This document shows positions 13,836 to 22,322 of a stretch of DNA of 23,718 bases, one piece after another. The stretch lies in the IMG/VR virus record IMGVR_UViG_3300027974_000157, positions 1 through 23,718 of that record; one strand, 5' to 3'. Position 1 is the first letter of the stretch; each line of letters begins with the position of its first letter. The translations under genes and the position numbers were made by a program. Source of the stretch: a virus. The notes below the pieces were generated by a model. That model worked only from the letters and a program-made list of their open reading frames with translations, searched no databases and was not told the DNA's origin.

Positions 13836-14801
13836 CTAACGGTTTGGAATTACTCTTCGAGTGCGAGGATCGTATCCGCCAAATCCGGATGGGCTCATCG
13901 GTTGCGATTGCTGTTGCATTGGGGCCTGGTACGGCTGTTGTGCCTGAGCCGGAGCAGTTGCGTCTTCCCTGTTCCTCTTTGGCAATTCAATTGTTCTCCC
14001 GGAAATTCTCTTGTAATCGTTGGCCTTAATATCGAGCCGATTCCTGAGCATCTTAATTCCTTCGAGGGTCGTCGCAGTTCTTGGCCCAGCAATCGGCAGA
14101 TCTAATCCGGGAACCTCAACCGGACTTGTTCCCAATGCCATCGTCTCTAGGAATGATTTGACTTCACTTTCTCTTGCGACAGATCCTGGGTCAAGCGCCT
14201 TGGCTAAAGCCACTGCAAGGAAATACGGTTTCTGACGAAGGGCCGCGCTTCCTTCTGGATTTGATATTTCGTAATTGCCGTATTTCTTAACTACGTCCTC
14301 AAGTTCGTCTGCCAGCCTATAGGCGTCGGTGGCATTCATCTCGAAAGCGACATCGGCAGCGGTCAATTCCTTGCCCTTGGCCTGGATGGACTTCTTCGCC
14401 ATGTCGACTGTCTTCATCTTCATGTCCCTCTTGATCGGATCAGTTTCTAGCCCTGCCATTCTTTCGTATCTGGCAACTCTGTCCATCATGCCCTCAAGAT
14501 AGTTATACTGGTCCTCTTCCGGTGTTCCGGCTGGAACATTCAGGCTAGTTCCTGGAATTGTTGTTGTGCCAGTTGTCTCGTAAAGAGTCTGCATTAGCGC
14601 AGCCCTTCTCGCCGAGTCTGTGGTCTGCATTAATTCTTCCGCTGCCTTTTGTGCAGTGTCTGCTGGATAGAGTTTTTGCTTCAGCATTTCAACGCGAAGT
14701 TGACGATCTTCATCTTCAACAGCCTGAGCCCTTTCTGCGTCCGCATAGTACTTCTCGCTCCAGGGCATCGTGACTAATGGTCTTTGAATTCTGTCTGCCA
14801 T
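13836..14801 (-). CDS. Internal virion protein, helical (321 aa)
   Basis: It lies between the 612-aa protein (4-nt gap) and the 2078-aa ejection protein (6-nt gap). The first 170 residues are charged helices (YYADAERAQAVEDEDRQLRV, then YPADTAQKAAEELMQTT). The middle holds a compact segment (FEMNATDAYRLADELEDVVK, then FLAVALAKALDPGSVAR). The C terminus is low-complexity Gln/Pro/Ala (QAQQPYQAPMQQQ). No enzymatic motif is visible. Context indicates a structural or ejected protein of the inner core; homology to a named T7 protein is not detectable by eye. Confidence 0.75.
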   Translation of the reverse strand: MADRIQRPLVTMPWSEKYYADAERAQAVEDEDRQLRVEMLKQKLYPADTAQKAAEELMQTTDSARRAALMQTLYETTGTTTIPGTSLNVPAGTPEEDQYNYLEGMMDRVARYERMAGLETDPIKRDMKMKTVDMAKKSIQAKGKELTAADVAFEMNATDAYRLADELEDVVKKYGNYEISNPEGSAALRQKPYFLAVALAKALDPGSVARESEVKSFLETMALGTSPVEVPGLDLPIAGPRTATTLEGIKMLRNRLDIKANDYKRISGRTIELPKRNREDATAPAQAQQPYQAPMQQQSQPMSPSGFGGYDPRTRRVIPNR

Positions 14802-14805
14802 AAAA

Positions 14806-16644
14806 TTATCCTATCTTGCTGTCCATCCACTTGCGGATGACTGCTTTTATTTTGGGTTTGTTGCGTATTGACTTGGCAATTCTTTCTCCATATTCGAGGT
14901 AGAAGTTTCTCAAGTTGTCTGATGCCTTCGTAAACATCCACTCCCTAAATTCAAGCCACTTAGGATTGTCAGCACCATAAACCTCGCGAGCCACCCAGCA
15001 TGCAAATATTCCTGCTGTTCCGCCCAACGATCCAACTCCCTTAAATATGTCAGCGCCAGCGCTGAGATAGTTAGGAAATGAATTTGCAACAGCAACGCGA
15101 GATAGGGCATCAACTTGCGCTCCATAAGTATTAGCCAAGTAATTAGATTGCGTATTGTAGAGTTTGTTGAATTCACCGGTAAGGGCAACAGGAATGCCTG
15201 GATCAACAGTCTGATAGAAGTTAGAAGCCGTAGAAGGCTGTTGGTTAAAGCCACCAGGTAGAGCTTGATTGGCTTGGATGTAGCCCTGTATTGCATTCTG
15301 TTGCTGTGCGGTGCGTGCGCCAGCTAGGTTGTAGATAGAAGGTCCGCCAGCAATAAACCCGGACGCGGCTCCAAGCCTATTCTGCTGGATGCCTTCACGA
15401 AGTAAAAGATCCCGAGCTCTGGCTGCGCCGGAAGTTTCGCCAGAACCAAGGAACTGTTGCGCGGCCCCAAACCTGGCCAGCTTGCGTTGCTCTCCGGCTG
15501 CCCCAATCTGCGCGGCCTCTTGCACTGCCGGTCCAAGACCGAAAATATTTCCCCGGGCAGTTTGAGCCCCGCGGATTGCCTGCTCGTACCCGCGACGTTC
15601 TTCGGCACCAATGGTCGACCCGAGTTGCAATTGGTTGATTGCCTCATCCTCAATTGTCCTGCGAAGTTGCTCTGTCTCGGGAGTTGTTGTTGGCTCGATC
15701 GGTTGAGTCGCCATTTCCCTGTACTTCTGGCCCAGGCTAACCGCGGTGCGATAAGAATCTGGATCGATCTGGTAAAGCTGTTGTGACGCTCGCTCTTCGG
15801 GTAATTGGATAAACTCACGGAAAGCAACAATATCCTTTAATCCCATCTCATCAGATGCCGTAAGTGGCTTATAGTTTTTTATGTTTTCATTTGCCTCAGA
15901 TATTGCCTGGTTGACGCTATTCAAGTCGGAAGTCATTGAGGCGATGGCCTTCTCTGCGGTTGTTCTGCGAGCATCTCCAGCCTTTAAGCTTCCGACTAAT
16001 TTGGAGGCATCATCAATGCGTTGCCTAATCCCAACAATTTGGGCATTACCAGAATTAACTATATTATTAAGTTTAGAAATTTTTGCCGCATTTAAGTCTT
16101 GAAGAATTTGTTCGTCGGAAACTTGAAAATTTAATTTAGAAGCATAATCTGAAACTCCATAGTTTCTTTTGGCCGAAAGCGCGGCAACGGCTTGATTTAC
16201 TGGCTCAAGATTTACTCTTGATGTGTTGGTTATATTTGACAATCCACGAGCGGCCGTACTGTACCCAAGCTCAGTTTCGTAATTTTTCTGCGCGGAAACA
16301 TTTTCAGATTCAAGATTTGTTTTGTAGCTTTCAAAGGCATCATTAAACATCTTTTTAGTATCTTGTTTAGCCGACATGTTGTACACCTTGCCGTCATGCC
16401 TATGTGAGTAAGTTGAAGATCCTGCTAAGAATTGATTATAATCTGGAACCCTAGGGCTTCCGTCAACTTGCCCAGCACCCCTTCCGCCACTAGGAAAAAA
16501 TGACAATAAGCCAGCATCGCCTCCAATGCTCGGCTTATACACATCATAAAAGAATTTTTCTTTTGATAGAGCTTCTTTTTTGATTGGAGCATCAGGATCT
16601 TTAATCATGTCTGCCGTAAACTCGGAGTTGTAGTTTATTGCCAT
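14806..16644 (-). CDS. Internal virion protein (612 aa) with conserved WVAREVYG C-terminal domain
   Basis: A large, mostly helical protein. Residues about 190-275 carry coiled-coil-like repeats (IRQRIDDASKLVGSLK, then ASMTSDLNSVNQAISEANEN). Residues about 350-460 are Ala/Gly/Gln-rich (EAAQIGAAGEQRKLARFG). The last 65 residues form a distinct domain starting ACWVAREVYGADNPKWLEF, followed by FREWMFTKASD, YLEYGERIAKSI and IRKWMDSKIG, a module found at the C terminus of several phage proteins (from memory). The 5' part of the gene (15850-16600) is clearly AT-richer than the rest, so the N-terminal domain may have a different history. A role in the ejection core is inferred from position. Confidence 0.78.
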   Translation of the reverse strand: MAINYNSEFTADMIKDPDAPIKKEALSKEKFFYDVYKPSIGGDAGLLSFFPSGGRGAGQVDGSPRVPDYNQFLAGSSTYSHRHDGKVYNMSAKQDTKKMFNDAFESYKTNLESENVSAQKNYETELGYSTAARGLSNITNTSRVNLEPVNQAVAALSAKRNYGVSDYASKLNFQVSDEQILQDLNAAKISKLNNIVNSGNAQIVGIRQRIDDASKLVGSLKAGDARRTTAEKAIASMTSDLNSVNQAISEANENIKNYKPLTASDEMGLKDIVAFREFIQLPEERASQQLYQIDPDSYRTAVSLGQKYREMATQPIEPTTTPETEQLRRTIEDEAINQLQLGSTIGAEERRGYEQAIRGAQTARGNIFGLGPAVQEAAQIGAAGEQRKLARFGAAQQFLGSGETSGAARARDLLLREGIQQNRLGAASGFIAGGPSIYNLAGARTAQQQNAIQGYIQANQALPGGFNQQPSTASNFYQTVDPGIPVALTGEFNKLYNTQSNYLANTYGAQVDALSRVAVANSFPNYLSAGADIFKGVGSLGGTAGIFACWVAREVYGADNPKWLEFREWMFTKASDNLRNFYLEYGERIAKSIRNKPKIKAVIRKWMDSKIG

Positions 16645-16646
16645 AT

Positions 16647-17123
16647 TTATCCCTGTAAATTTGGATTAGAAATGCTTGTTCCGATTGTGCCATAGACATC
16701 AAATGGTCCGGATTGTGGATTATTCGCCACATTCTTTTCAACCGATGCGTATGGGCTAGTTCCGTAAAGACGCTCGAACTGGCGGGTCATCTGATCGCCT
16801 AATCCACGGTTCAAGGCATAAGCCTGGGGACTCTGTTCATACGCCCTACGCAATCCCTCCAGAGTGCGTTGAGGTCCGTACTGACGCTCAAGTTGCATCC
16901 CGGCCTGTACCCCAGCCTGCTGGTCGAGTGCTGATAATTGGCGCTCCAGGGAACGTTGTTGTGGCATGTACTGAATTCGTAGCTTGTTTTCGAGCTCGGC
17001 CATGCCGGGAGCCTTCTCCATGTACGTTTCAATGTTTTTCTTGTAAGCCTCGGCATTGGCCTGCGCTACCGCGCTAGGATCTGGCGGGGGAGGAGGTGCA
17101 GGAATAGAAGGTGCGCCACCCAT
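16647..17123 (-). CDS. Internal virion protein (158 aa), gp14-like
   Basis: It starts MGGAPSIPAPPPPPDPSAVA, the proline tract typical of small injected virion proteins in T7-like and environmental podoviruses, followed by a long helical stretch (QANAEAYKKNIETYMEKAP, then QRSLERQLSALDQQAG) and a Gly/Asn-rich tail (VANNPQSGPFDVYGTIG). It begins one base after the upstream stop. The position between the GNAT-like protein and the 612-aa protein matches gp14 of the T7 ejection set (gp14, 15 and 16). No enzyme motif is present. Membrane-channel or core function is inferred. Confidence 0.75.
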   Translation of the reverse strand: MGGAPSIPAPPPPPDPSAVAQANAEAYKKNIETYMEKAPGMAELENKLRIQYMPQQRSLERQLSALDQQAGVQAGMQLERQYGPQRTLEGLRRAYEQSPQAYALNRGLGDQMTRQFERLYGTSPYASVEKNVANNPQSGPFDVYGTIGTSISNPNLQG

Positions 17124-17124
17124 G

Positions 17125-17514
17125 TTAAACTAAAGCCTTTTTCATAAATTTCATATAATCGTAAGTTTTTCTTGTTCCGTTCCGGCTAAAAATTAGGCTC
17201 CTTCTGGGGCCCAATTCATCCCACAGGATGGACAACAGTCGTTTCATAGCCAAACGACTACGAGCCGTAGATGTACCATCAATTGAGGTCACAGTCAAGT
17301 CAATATAGGCATCTTGACCGTCTGGCATATGGACATAATGCTTAACGTCTTGCGTTCCGTCGACAGCCCTCGCAACAGCCACTCCAACCACCTCTTGTCC
17401 TTCCTTGACCACTCCGACCAGGTTGTTGCGCTCGTACCAGGAGAACCATTCCCTAAAATTCGGCCAACGCGATTCCGGCACCCCGGACGCTTCAATGTAT
17501 TCTATAGCGGTCAT
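17125..17514 (-). CDS. GNAT-like phage protein (129 aa), gp13-like position
   Basis: The protein has a GNAT-like order: N-terminal helices (WPNFREWFSWYERNN), strands LVGVVKEGQEVVGVAVA, a strand AYIDLTVTS that could be beta-4, an acetyl-CoA-loop-like SRLAMKRLLSILWDELG and a late strand RRSLIFSRNG with YDYMKFMKKAL. The usual R/Q-x-x-G-x-G/A loop is degenerate. It overlaps the tail nozzle gene by ATGA and precedes the internal proteins, the place of T7 gp13, whose family also shows distant GNAT similarity (from memory). It may be a virion-assembly factor that has lost catalysis, or an active acetyltransferase. Confidence 0.65.
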   Translation of the reverse strand: MTAIEYIEASGVPESRWPNFREWFSWYERNNLVGVVKEGQEVVGVAVARAVDGTQDVKHYVHMPDGQDAYIDLTVTSIDGTSTARSRLAMKRLLSILWDELGPRRSLIFSRNGTRKTYDYMKFMKKALV

Positions 17515-19361
17515 ATTACCTTCTGAATCTCGATCGTGTCTGGGTTAGCGGCCGCAATAATTTGGCGAATCGCCATTTTGTTTGCAGTGCTTGAGATCTT
17601 CATATTCAATAGGCGCCACTTTTCGTACTTGCGAAGATCGCTTGCAATCCGTTTCTTTACTGAAGTCGGAAGGGCCGCCGGGAGCACAAACGGAAGAGTC
17701 AGCACTGAGCTCGCAATGTTCAGCCCGGACTGAACGCTGATGTCTCCAGTGTCCACATCTCTCTGAATGAAAATATTTGCACTGCTAGAAAACGAGTCAT
17801 CAAAAATTACCTCGAAATGCGATCCATATTTGGCAGCAAACGTATCCCCAAAATTAAAATCTTTTGTGCGAACATAGGATTCGTAGTTTGTCCCAGCATC
17901 TTGGTAGTCGGACGAGACCGTTCCAGCCGGGGACTTGTAGCCTGCATATTGCTCAATAACTCCGTTTACCTTTTTGAACATCGCCCTGGTTCCGGCCTGG
18001 TTAAAGTTGGTAAGAGTAAACTGCATTATCCTTGGGCTCCAGGTACCCTCGAATGCGCCAAGCACAGTGTTGTAAACTATAAGCGTGTCGTTGACGTTGC
18101 TTGATCCTGTTGGCACTGCCAGGAAATATCTGTTGTCGTAGTAAATTGCTGTGGAAATTCTGATTGAATCAGTGTTGATGGTTTGGATGACGTCCTTGAC
18201 AACTTCTGAGATTGGCACTCCTACCGAGCTAAAGTCGTCCGCAACTGAGCGAACTAAGGATCTAATTCCGTTGTCTGATAAAAACAGGATATCGCTACTT
18301 ACCTGGACTGCAGTCCCGGATGCTACGCAGCCAGTGTTATTCGATATGATGGACACGATCCAATCGGCTGCCGTTGTGGCGTCGCTAGGAATGTCCACCT
18401 GGAAGACTCGGCGTTTCTTAAATACGATGATTCTGTTTTTATAGTATGGGACGATTGCCGTGATCTGGTCTCCGTCGTCTCCGTTCACGACGATGCTGTT
18501 TGTTGTATCCCACACGGATGGGTCTAGGATGTCGGAAGCGTAAAGTGTGTTCCTAGTGTCTCCAGACCCAACCGCAAAAAGCCTGTTCTCTGTATTTATT
18601 AAAAGCCTCAAATTTTGAGGTGGCGGACTAACGGTTGCCGTTGCCGTCGCTCCAGATCCGTCCCCAATAATTGTCACCGTTGGGGCTGCGGAATATCCAG
18701 ACCCTCCTTCGACGACAGTCACGCCTGTGACGACGCCCCCTGCGACCTGGGTAATAAGCGTAGGGAATTGTCCGCCCCACTGTGGTCCTGTCACGATTGC
18801 CGTTGCACTAGTATACCCGGTGCCACCACTGGTTATCGTGATTGCCCTGACCTTTCCTGCCTGCCTAACCACAACATCTCCGTCCCAATAGTGCAGATCA
18901 CCGTCAGCGTCGGCTATGTACATCTTGTTATTGAATTGCGCCATGCTCACTTCAACGGCAGAACCAATAGAATATCCGCTAGCCCATTTTTGTGTACTCG
19001 TTCCAAACAGGCTTGTGTTTGCGATCCATGTTGAATCTGCCGGATGTATTGTCGCGCTCCCGCTTGAATTGATGCTGTAGAATCTTCCGTTTGTCACGGT
19101 AAGCAATTGCGATGTAGATCCTGTTTCGTAGTACCGCATCCCACCGATAGATCCTGTCCCACTGGTTGCCCCGGTGGCAAAACTTGAAGTTCCGACCCTA
19201 GTCTCAAGATTGCCCTTTGGAGACAGGGTCATGTTGTATAACTGTTGTACTTGATTTTCGCCAAGCAGATCAGATTGCAGTCCGCTGGCCTGGCCCCCGG
19301 TAAAATTGCGAATTCCGTCAAAGGACAAGACTTCGTCTAAATTGTCCTGGAAATATGGCAC
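17511..19361 (-). CDS. Tail nozzle / tail tubular protein B-like (616 aa)
   Basis: The second and larger tail-tube gene: start MPYFQDNLDEVLSFDGIRNF, then LYNMTLSPKGNLETRVG, and repeated strands with SDILDPSVWDTTNS, DDGDQITAIVPYYKNRIIVF, and IRISTAIYYDNRYFLAVPTG. These are the blade motifs of phage propeller-type nozzle/stabiliser proteins (gp12 of T7 or gp10 of P22 in role). Residues about 168-245 are an inserted repeat pair (TSGGTGYTSATAIVTG and EGGSGYSAAPTVTIIGDGSG) common in tail proteins. It follows the tail tubular A-like gene by 3 nt and overlaps the GNAT-like gene. It forms the lower tail through which DNA is ejected (inferred). Confidence 0.8.
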   Translation of the reverse strand: MPYFQDNLDEVLSFDGIRNFTGGQASGLQSDLLGENQVQQLYNMTLSPKGNLETRVGTSSFATGATSGTGSIGGMRYYETGSTSQLLTVTNGRFYSINSSGSATIHPADSTWIANTSLFGTSTQKWASGYSIGSAVEVSMAQFNNKMYIADADGDLHYWDGDVVVRQAGKVRAITITSGGTGYTSATAIVTGPQWGGQFPTLITQVAGGVVTGVTVVEGGSGYSAAPTVTIIGDGSGATATATVSPPPQNLRLLINTENRLFAVGSGDTRNTLYASDILDPSVWDTTNSIVVNGDDGDQITAIVPYYKNRIIVFKKRRVFQVDIPSDATTAADWIVSIISNNTGCVASGTAVQVSSDILFLSDNGIRSLVRSVADDFSSVGVPISEVVKDVIQTINTDSIRISTAIYYDNRYFLAVPTGSSNVNDTLIVYNTVLGAFEGTWSPRIMQFTLTNFNQAGTRAMFKKVNGVIEQYAGYKSPAGTVSSDYQDAGTNYESYVRTKDFNFGDTFAAKYGSHFEVIFDDSFSSSANIFIQRDVDTGDISVQSGLNIASSVLTLPFVLPAALPTSVKKRIASDLRKYEKWRLLNMKISSTANKMAIRQIIAAANPDTIEIQKVI

Positions 19362-19364
19362 GGA

Positions 19365-20063
19365 CTAAACCCCTATGTCTGTGATGCTGTATTCGCCTAA
19401 ACTTGACGGTGTGATGACCTTTATTCCCCCGACCTGGCTCATCTCGTATTGAGCCATCTGCGCTAAGTCAGCATTAGCTGTCGACACGACTGCCTGAGCC
19501 TTGGCGTACTGACGTTCACGCTCCAAGGCGTCGGCGTGAGTAAGTGCTAGGACAACGTGCTGGACGTGCGGTAGTCTCAACTCGTCGTTAAGAGCGGAAG
19601 AACTCGGAGGAAACTCAACAATATTATTCTGCCTTGTAACGCATGTAACTTTTTCTATCACCTTCAACGTGGTTGTGCTGGACGTATTGAGCAGTGGGTA
19701 CAGGTCGATCTCTGCAGTCCCTGACGTATTCCGGCCCTTGAAATAATACTGAGTCGGAGTCCCGGTCCTTTCAGAGTCAAGCAAGTCAGCGTCTTGGCTT
19801 ACGATTGTCTGAAGATCCACAGATAAAAGTTCGCTGTCTCCGTAGGCTACGGATAAAGGATTTTCCACAAGAGAACCGAGAGTAACCGTCCTGGTCGAAG
19901 TTGAGACTGAGTACGTTGAGTTTGTGATGCTTTCCCTCCAGGGGGCAAAGTTCCACACGCGTCGGTAGTTTAGCGATGCCGACTTCTGCAAGAAGGTAAG
20001 CGTATCCGAGTCGGTCTTGCCAACCTTCTCGCCAGCGTATTGCGCGATTTCAGTTAGGGTCAT
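19365..20063 (-). CDS. Tail tubular protein A-like (232 aa)
   Basis: The start MTLTEIAQYAGEKVGKTDSD and the early motif SLNYRRVWNFAPWRESI are typical of adaptor/gatekeeper proteins that join the portal to the nozzle in short tails (gp11-like). The rest is beta and helix, ending in a helix rich in Ala/Gln/Glu (HADALERERQYAKAQAVVST). The ATG overlaps the TGA of the 43-aa gene (ATGA) and the nozzle gene follows after 3 nt, giving the usual A-B order. Assignment rests on order, size and the WNFAPWR motif. Confidence 0.75.
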   Translation of the reverse strand: MTLTEIAQYAGEKVGKTDSDTLTFLQKSASLNYRRVWNFAPWRESITNSTYSVSTSTRTVTLGSLVENPLSVAYGDSELLSVDLQTIVSQDADLLDSERTGTPTQYYFKGRNTSGTAEIDLYPLLNTSSTTTLKVIEKVTCVTRQNNIVEFPPSSSALNDELRLPHVQHVVLALTHADALERERQYAKAQAVVSTANADLAQMAQYEMSQVGGIKVITPSSLGEYSITDIGV

Positions 20064-20191
20064 TTAGCTTCGGACTGCTCTTTAGCTTGGCTGCGAATCT
20101 TATCTACCAACTCAAACACTGCCTCATAAGGCGCACGACCAAGGCAGGCGAGGATGGTGTTTACTTCTTGGATGGATAGGTCGAGTTTCAT
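20060..20191 (-). CDS. 43-aa conserved phage microprotein (between fibre and tail tube)
   Basis: The start is the ATG at 20191-20189; the TGA (20062-20060) overlaps the tail tubular A start (ATGA). The product begins MKLDLSIQEVNTILACLGRA and continues PYEAVFELVDKIRSQAKEQS before EAK. It is predicted to form two helices with a G-R-x-P-Y-E turn. Very similar small proteins (DLSIQEVN.IL..LG..PYE.V..LV.KI..Q) recur in marine and freshwater phages (from memory), usually annotated hypothetical. The gap after the fibre gene is 3 nt. Its tight placement suggests a virion or assembly role. Confidence 0.8.
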   Translation of the reverse strand: MKLDLSIQEVNTILACLGRAPYEAVFELVDKIRSQAKEQSEAK

Positions 20192-20194
20192 AAA

Positions 20195-21787
20195 TTAGCA
20201 GGCCATCAGCACACAGGGGACGCAATAGCTTCCGTCCTCGTAAGTGCAAGTTACATTTGTTGAAGTAACCTTGGCGATAGTCTTGGATCGGATAATGTCA
20301 TCGCCTTGGGGCTTGGCGGTTCCATCGCCAGCAGACATTAACAAATCACCACGATTAACGCTTGTTCCTTGAGCAATACGGATAATCATATCTCCTGTCA
20401 TTGCCATATTGAGATCAAATGGATTGTCTTGATCGTCATTATCCCAATTAACAAACACGCCTGCTGTATTCAAATCGCCTTCAACGTCTGAAATTTTAAC
20501 TTTGTTTAACTGCTCGTTAGGGAGAAGGTTCCCATCCGCATCTCTCCATTCACACATTGCGTCAAGATTGGATAATACAGTTCCTTTTTTAATTGCTGGA
20601 TCTCGCTGACCAGATGGCAACTGCGAAAATCTCGAAAGATGGCCTCCGTTATATGAAACAGTTGTTCCACTTACTGATATTGTTCCCTCAACAGTTCCAT
20701 CTTGCGCAATTTGAACTATGATTCCATCATCAGTATTTCTATTAAAAAATGCAGATGGACCACTAGCAGCTCCACACGCAATTTTGTTATCAGAAGGAGA
20801 AAATTGAAATCCAACAGTTGATGTGCTTGGTGATGTTTTCCCAACCAACAAATTCCCACTCGAATCAATGCGGAGGCGTTCTGTTCCTGCTGTTTGAAAG
20901 ATTGTAAGTTTTCCGCTGAATGCATTTATGAATAAAGCATTCGAGTCATTATATATTTGTGCTATTGTTGAGCCAGCGGTCATAAATTGTTGCGCTCCAC
21001 CCGTCGATCCATTTATTGATAGCGTTGAATATGCGGAACCATTATTAACTGGAGAATTAGTCCCAATCCCAACATTGCCACTCGAATCAATGCGGAGGCG
21101 TTCTGTGCCTGATGTATAAATTACTGCCCCAGTACTAGCTCCCCATGAGCCAAGATAAGCGTTACTGTCTGCACCAAAAAAACCAGTAACGGAGTATTTA
21201 CTGGCATCATCGGAATCTCGAAAATATGTTGCCGCACCAGTACTGCTTCTAATATCCAAAGACCTACCAAAATTATTTGTGTCGGCAGGACTCGTAGTCC
21301 CAATCCCAACATTTCCACTCGCTGCCTTGTAAATCTGCCCACTTCCAATGTTAATTACATTTGTAGATCCAGTAATCGTTCCAAGGAATGTTGATGTGGT
21401 TGCGGAAAGATTTGTAATCGTTCCGTTCGTAACGACTTCATTGGTTGATGTGGTAGTTCCAGTGGTAAGGGTTGGGATCGTGCCAGTAGTGCTGTTAAGG
21501 GTAGCAATCGTGCCATTCGTAATCGTTGCGCCAGAGAACGTGCCGTTGGTCAGTGTATCGGAAAACAGTTTCTGCACCGTTACCCGGTTCGCGGCCACCT
21601 GGGGACTTCCTATCGATGACGAGTCCGCAATGAGCAATAAATCTCCAGTGCCTACAGTTGTCTTTGCTTCCTGAGTCGAGATTAGCCCGGCATAAATATT
21701 GGTCTCGTCGATAAGGTTGTGCAGACCAGCTGCCGTGACCGTGCCGTTGGTTGCGAAGTCGAAATTGCGATCGAGTACGTTTGCCAT
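20195..21787 (-). CDS. Tail fibre / receptor-binding protein (530 aa)
   Basis: The N-terminal 190 residues are low-complexity Thr/Asn/Gly-rich beta repeats (NGTFSGATITNGTIATL and similar). The middle has three copies of the fibre motif TERLRIDSSGN (followed by VGIGT or LLVGKT), common in trimeric phage fibres and adhesins. The C-terminal domain (about 410-530) carries GDMIIRIAQGTSVNRGDLL and DIIRSKTIAKVTST and ends with four cysteines (CTYEDGSYCVPCVLMAC), similar to fibre ends in marine phages. It should bind the host surface. The gene is AT-richer in 20400-21400 than its neighbours, as often seen with exchanged receptor-binding genes. It lies before the tail tube genes instead of after the internal proteins as in T7. 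Confidence 0.82.
   Translation of the reverse strand: MANVLDRNFDFATNGTVTAAGLHNLIDETNIYAGLISTQEAKTTVGTGDLLLIADSSSIGSPQVAANRVTVQKLFSDTLTNGTFSGATITNGTIATLNSTTGTIPTLTTGTTTSTNEVVTNGTITNLSATTSTFLGTITGSTNVINIGSGQIYKAASGNVGIGTTSPADTNNFGRSLDIRSSTGAATYFRDSDDASKYSVTGFFGADSNAYLGSWGASTGAVIYTSGTERLRIDSSGNVGIGTNSPVNNGSAYSTLSINGSTGGAQQFMTAGSTIAQIYNDSNALFINAFSGKLTIFQTAGTERLRIDSSGNLLVGKTSPSTSTVGFQFSPSDNKIACGAASGPSAFFNRNTDDGIIVQIAQDGTVEGTISVSGTTVSYNGGHLSRFSQLPSGQRDPAIKKGTVLSNLDAMCEWRDADGNLLPNEQLNKVKISDVEGDLNTAGVFVNWDNDDQDNPFDLNMAMTGDMIIRIAQGTSVNRGDLLMSAGDGTAKPQGDDIIRSKTIAKVTSTNVTCTYEDGSYCVPCVLMAC
20856..20884 (-). repeat. 29-nt direct repeat, copy 1 (fibre gene)
   Basis: This 29-nt sequence encodes the RLRIDSS fibre motif and is identical to 21078-21106. 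Identity at the DNA level, including third codon positions, points to recent duplication or recombination. Confidence 0.8.
21078..21106 (-). repeat. 29-nt direct repeat, copy 2 (fibre gene)
   Basis: Identical to 20856-20884 over 29 nt. A third, partly similar segment occurs at 21300-21325, where the sequence before GIGTTSP (CCCAATCCCAACATT) is shared. Confidence 0.8.
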
Positions 21788-21788
21788 A

Positions 21789-22322
21789 TTAAGTTGTAAA
21801 CCTCATTGCGGTTGCGAAGATTGTTCCCGCTGGTATTGTGCCGTTTGTTTGGGTGGAATTGAAAATTGTAAAACGCAATACACCCGCTGACTCAATCCTA
21901 AAGTCTTGCAATAATCCAGCAGGCGTTGCTCCAGTTGTAGATCCAATTGAATTTATACTGCCAATGACCATGTCGCCAAGAACAACCCCAGATGCCGCAA
22001 GCGTTCCAGTGCTTACATTCAATCCTGTTGTTGCGTGGTCAATATCCAATACTGTCCCGCCAGTGTATGCTGCGGTTGCAAATGTTACCGCCGTAAGGCT
22101 TGGACCAGATGCACCAACTTTCAGAGTACCAACTGTGGCAAGCCCATCCACCGCAAGCGACCCGGTGCTCTTTACCCCTGTCGTCGATATCTGTAGGGCC
22201 GAGACTCCAGCCTCGTCTCCACTAGAAACGGCTCGCAGTGTTCCGTCGACAATGTTGCTACCAAACGTCTTTAGGAGTTGGGTGTAGCTTGTGCTGATTG
22301 TCTGTGTGCCGAGTGTAGCCAT
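21789..22322 (-). CDS. Virion-associated fibre-like protein (177 aa)
   Basis: A 177-aa protein, MATLGTQTISTSYTQLLKTF onward, rich in Gly/Thr/Ser/Ala with beta-strand repeats (TGSLAVDGLATVGTLKVG, then TGTLAASGVVLGDMVIG). The C-terminal strand FRIESAGVLRFTIFNSTQT resembles beta-sandwich ends of fibre accessory proteins. Its start overlaps the TAA of the holin-like gene (TAATG), and the 530-aa fibre gene follows after 1 nt. It is probably a second fibre subunit or fibre connector. No enzyme motif is present. Confidence 0.7.
   Translation of the reverse strand: MATLGTQTISTSYTQLLKTFGSNIVDGTLRAVSSGDEAGVSALQISTTGVKSTGSLAVDGLATVGTLKVGASGPSLTAVTFATAAYTGGTVLDIDHATTGLNVSTGTLAASGVVLGDMVIGSINSIGSTTGATPAGLLQDFRIESAGVLRFTIFNSTQTNGTIPAGTIFATAMRFTT

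Noticed and set aside
21348-22287. Plus-strand frames of 108 and 149 aa opposite the fibre genes
   Set aside because: Val/Pro-rich shadows of Thr/Asn/Gly repeats in the fibre frames; no independent support.
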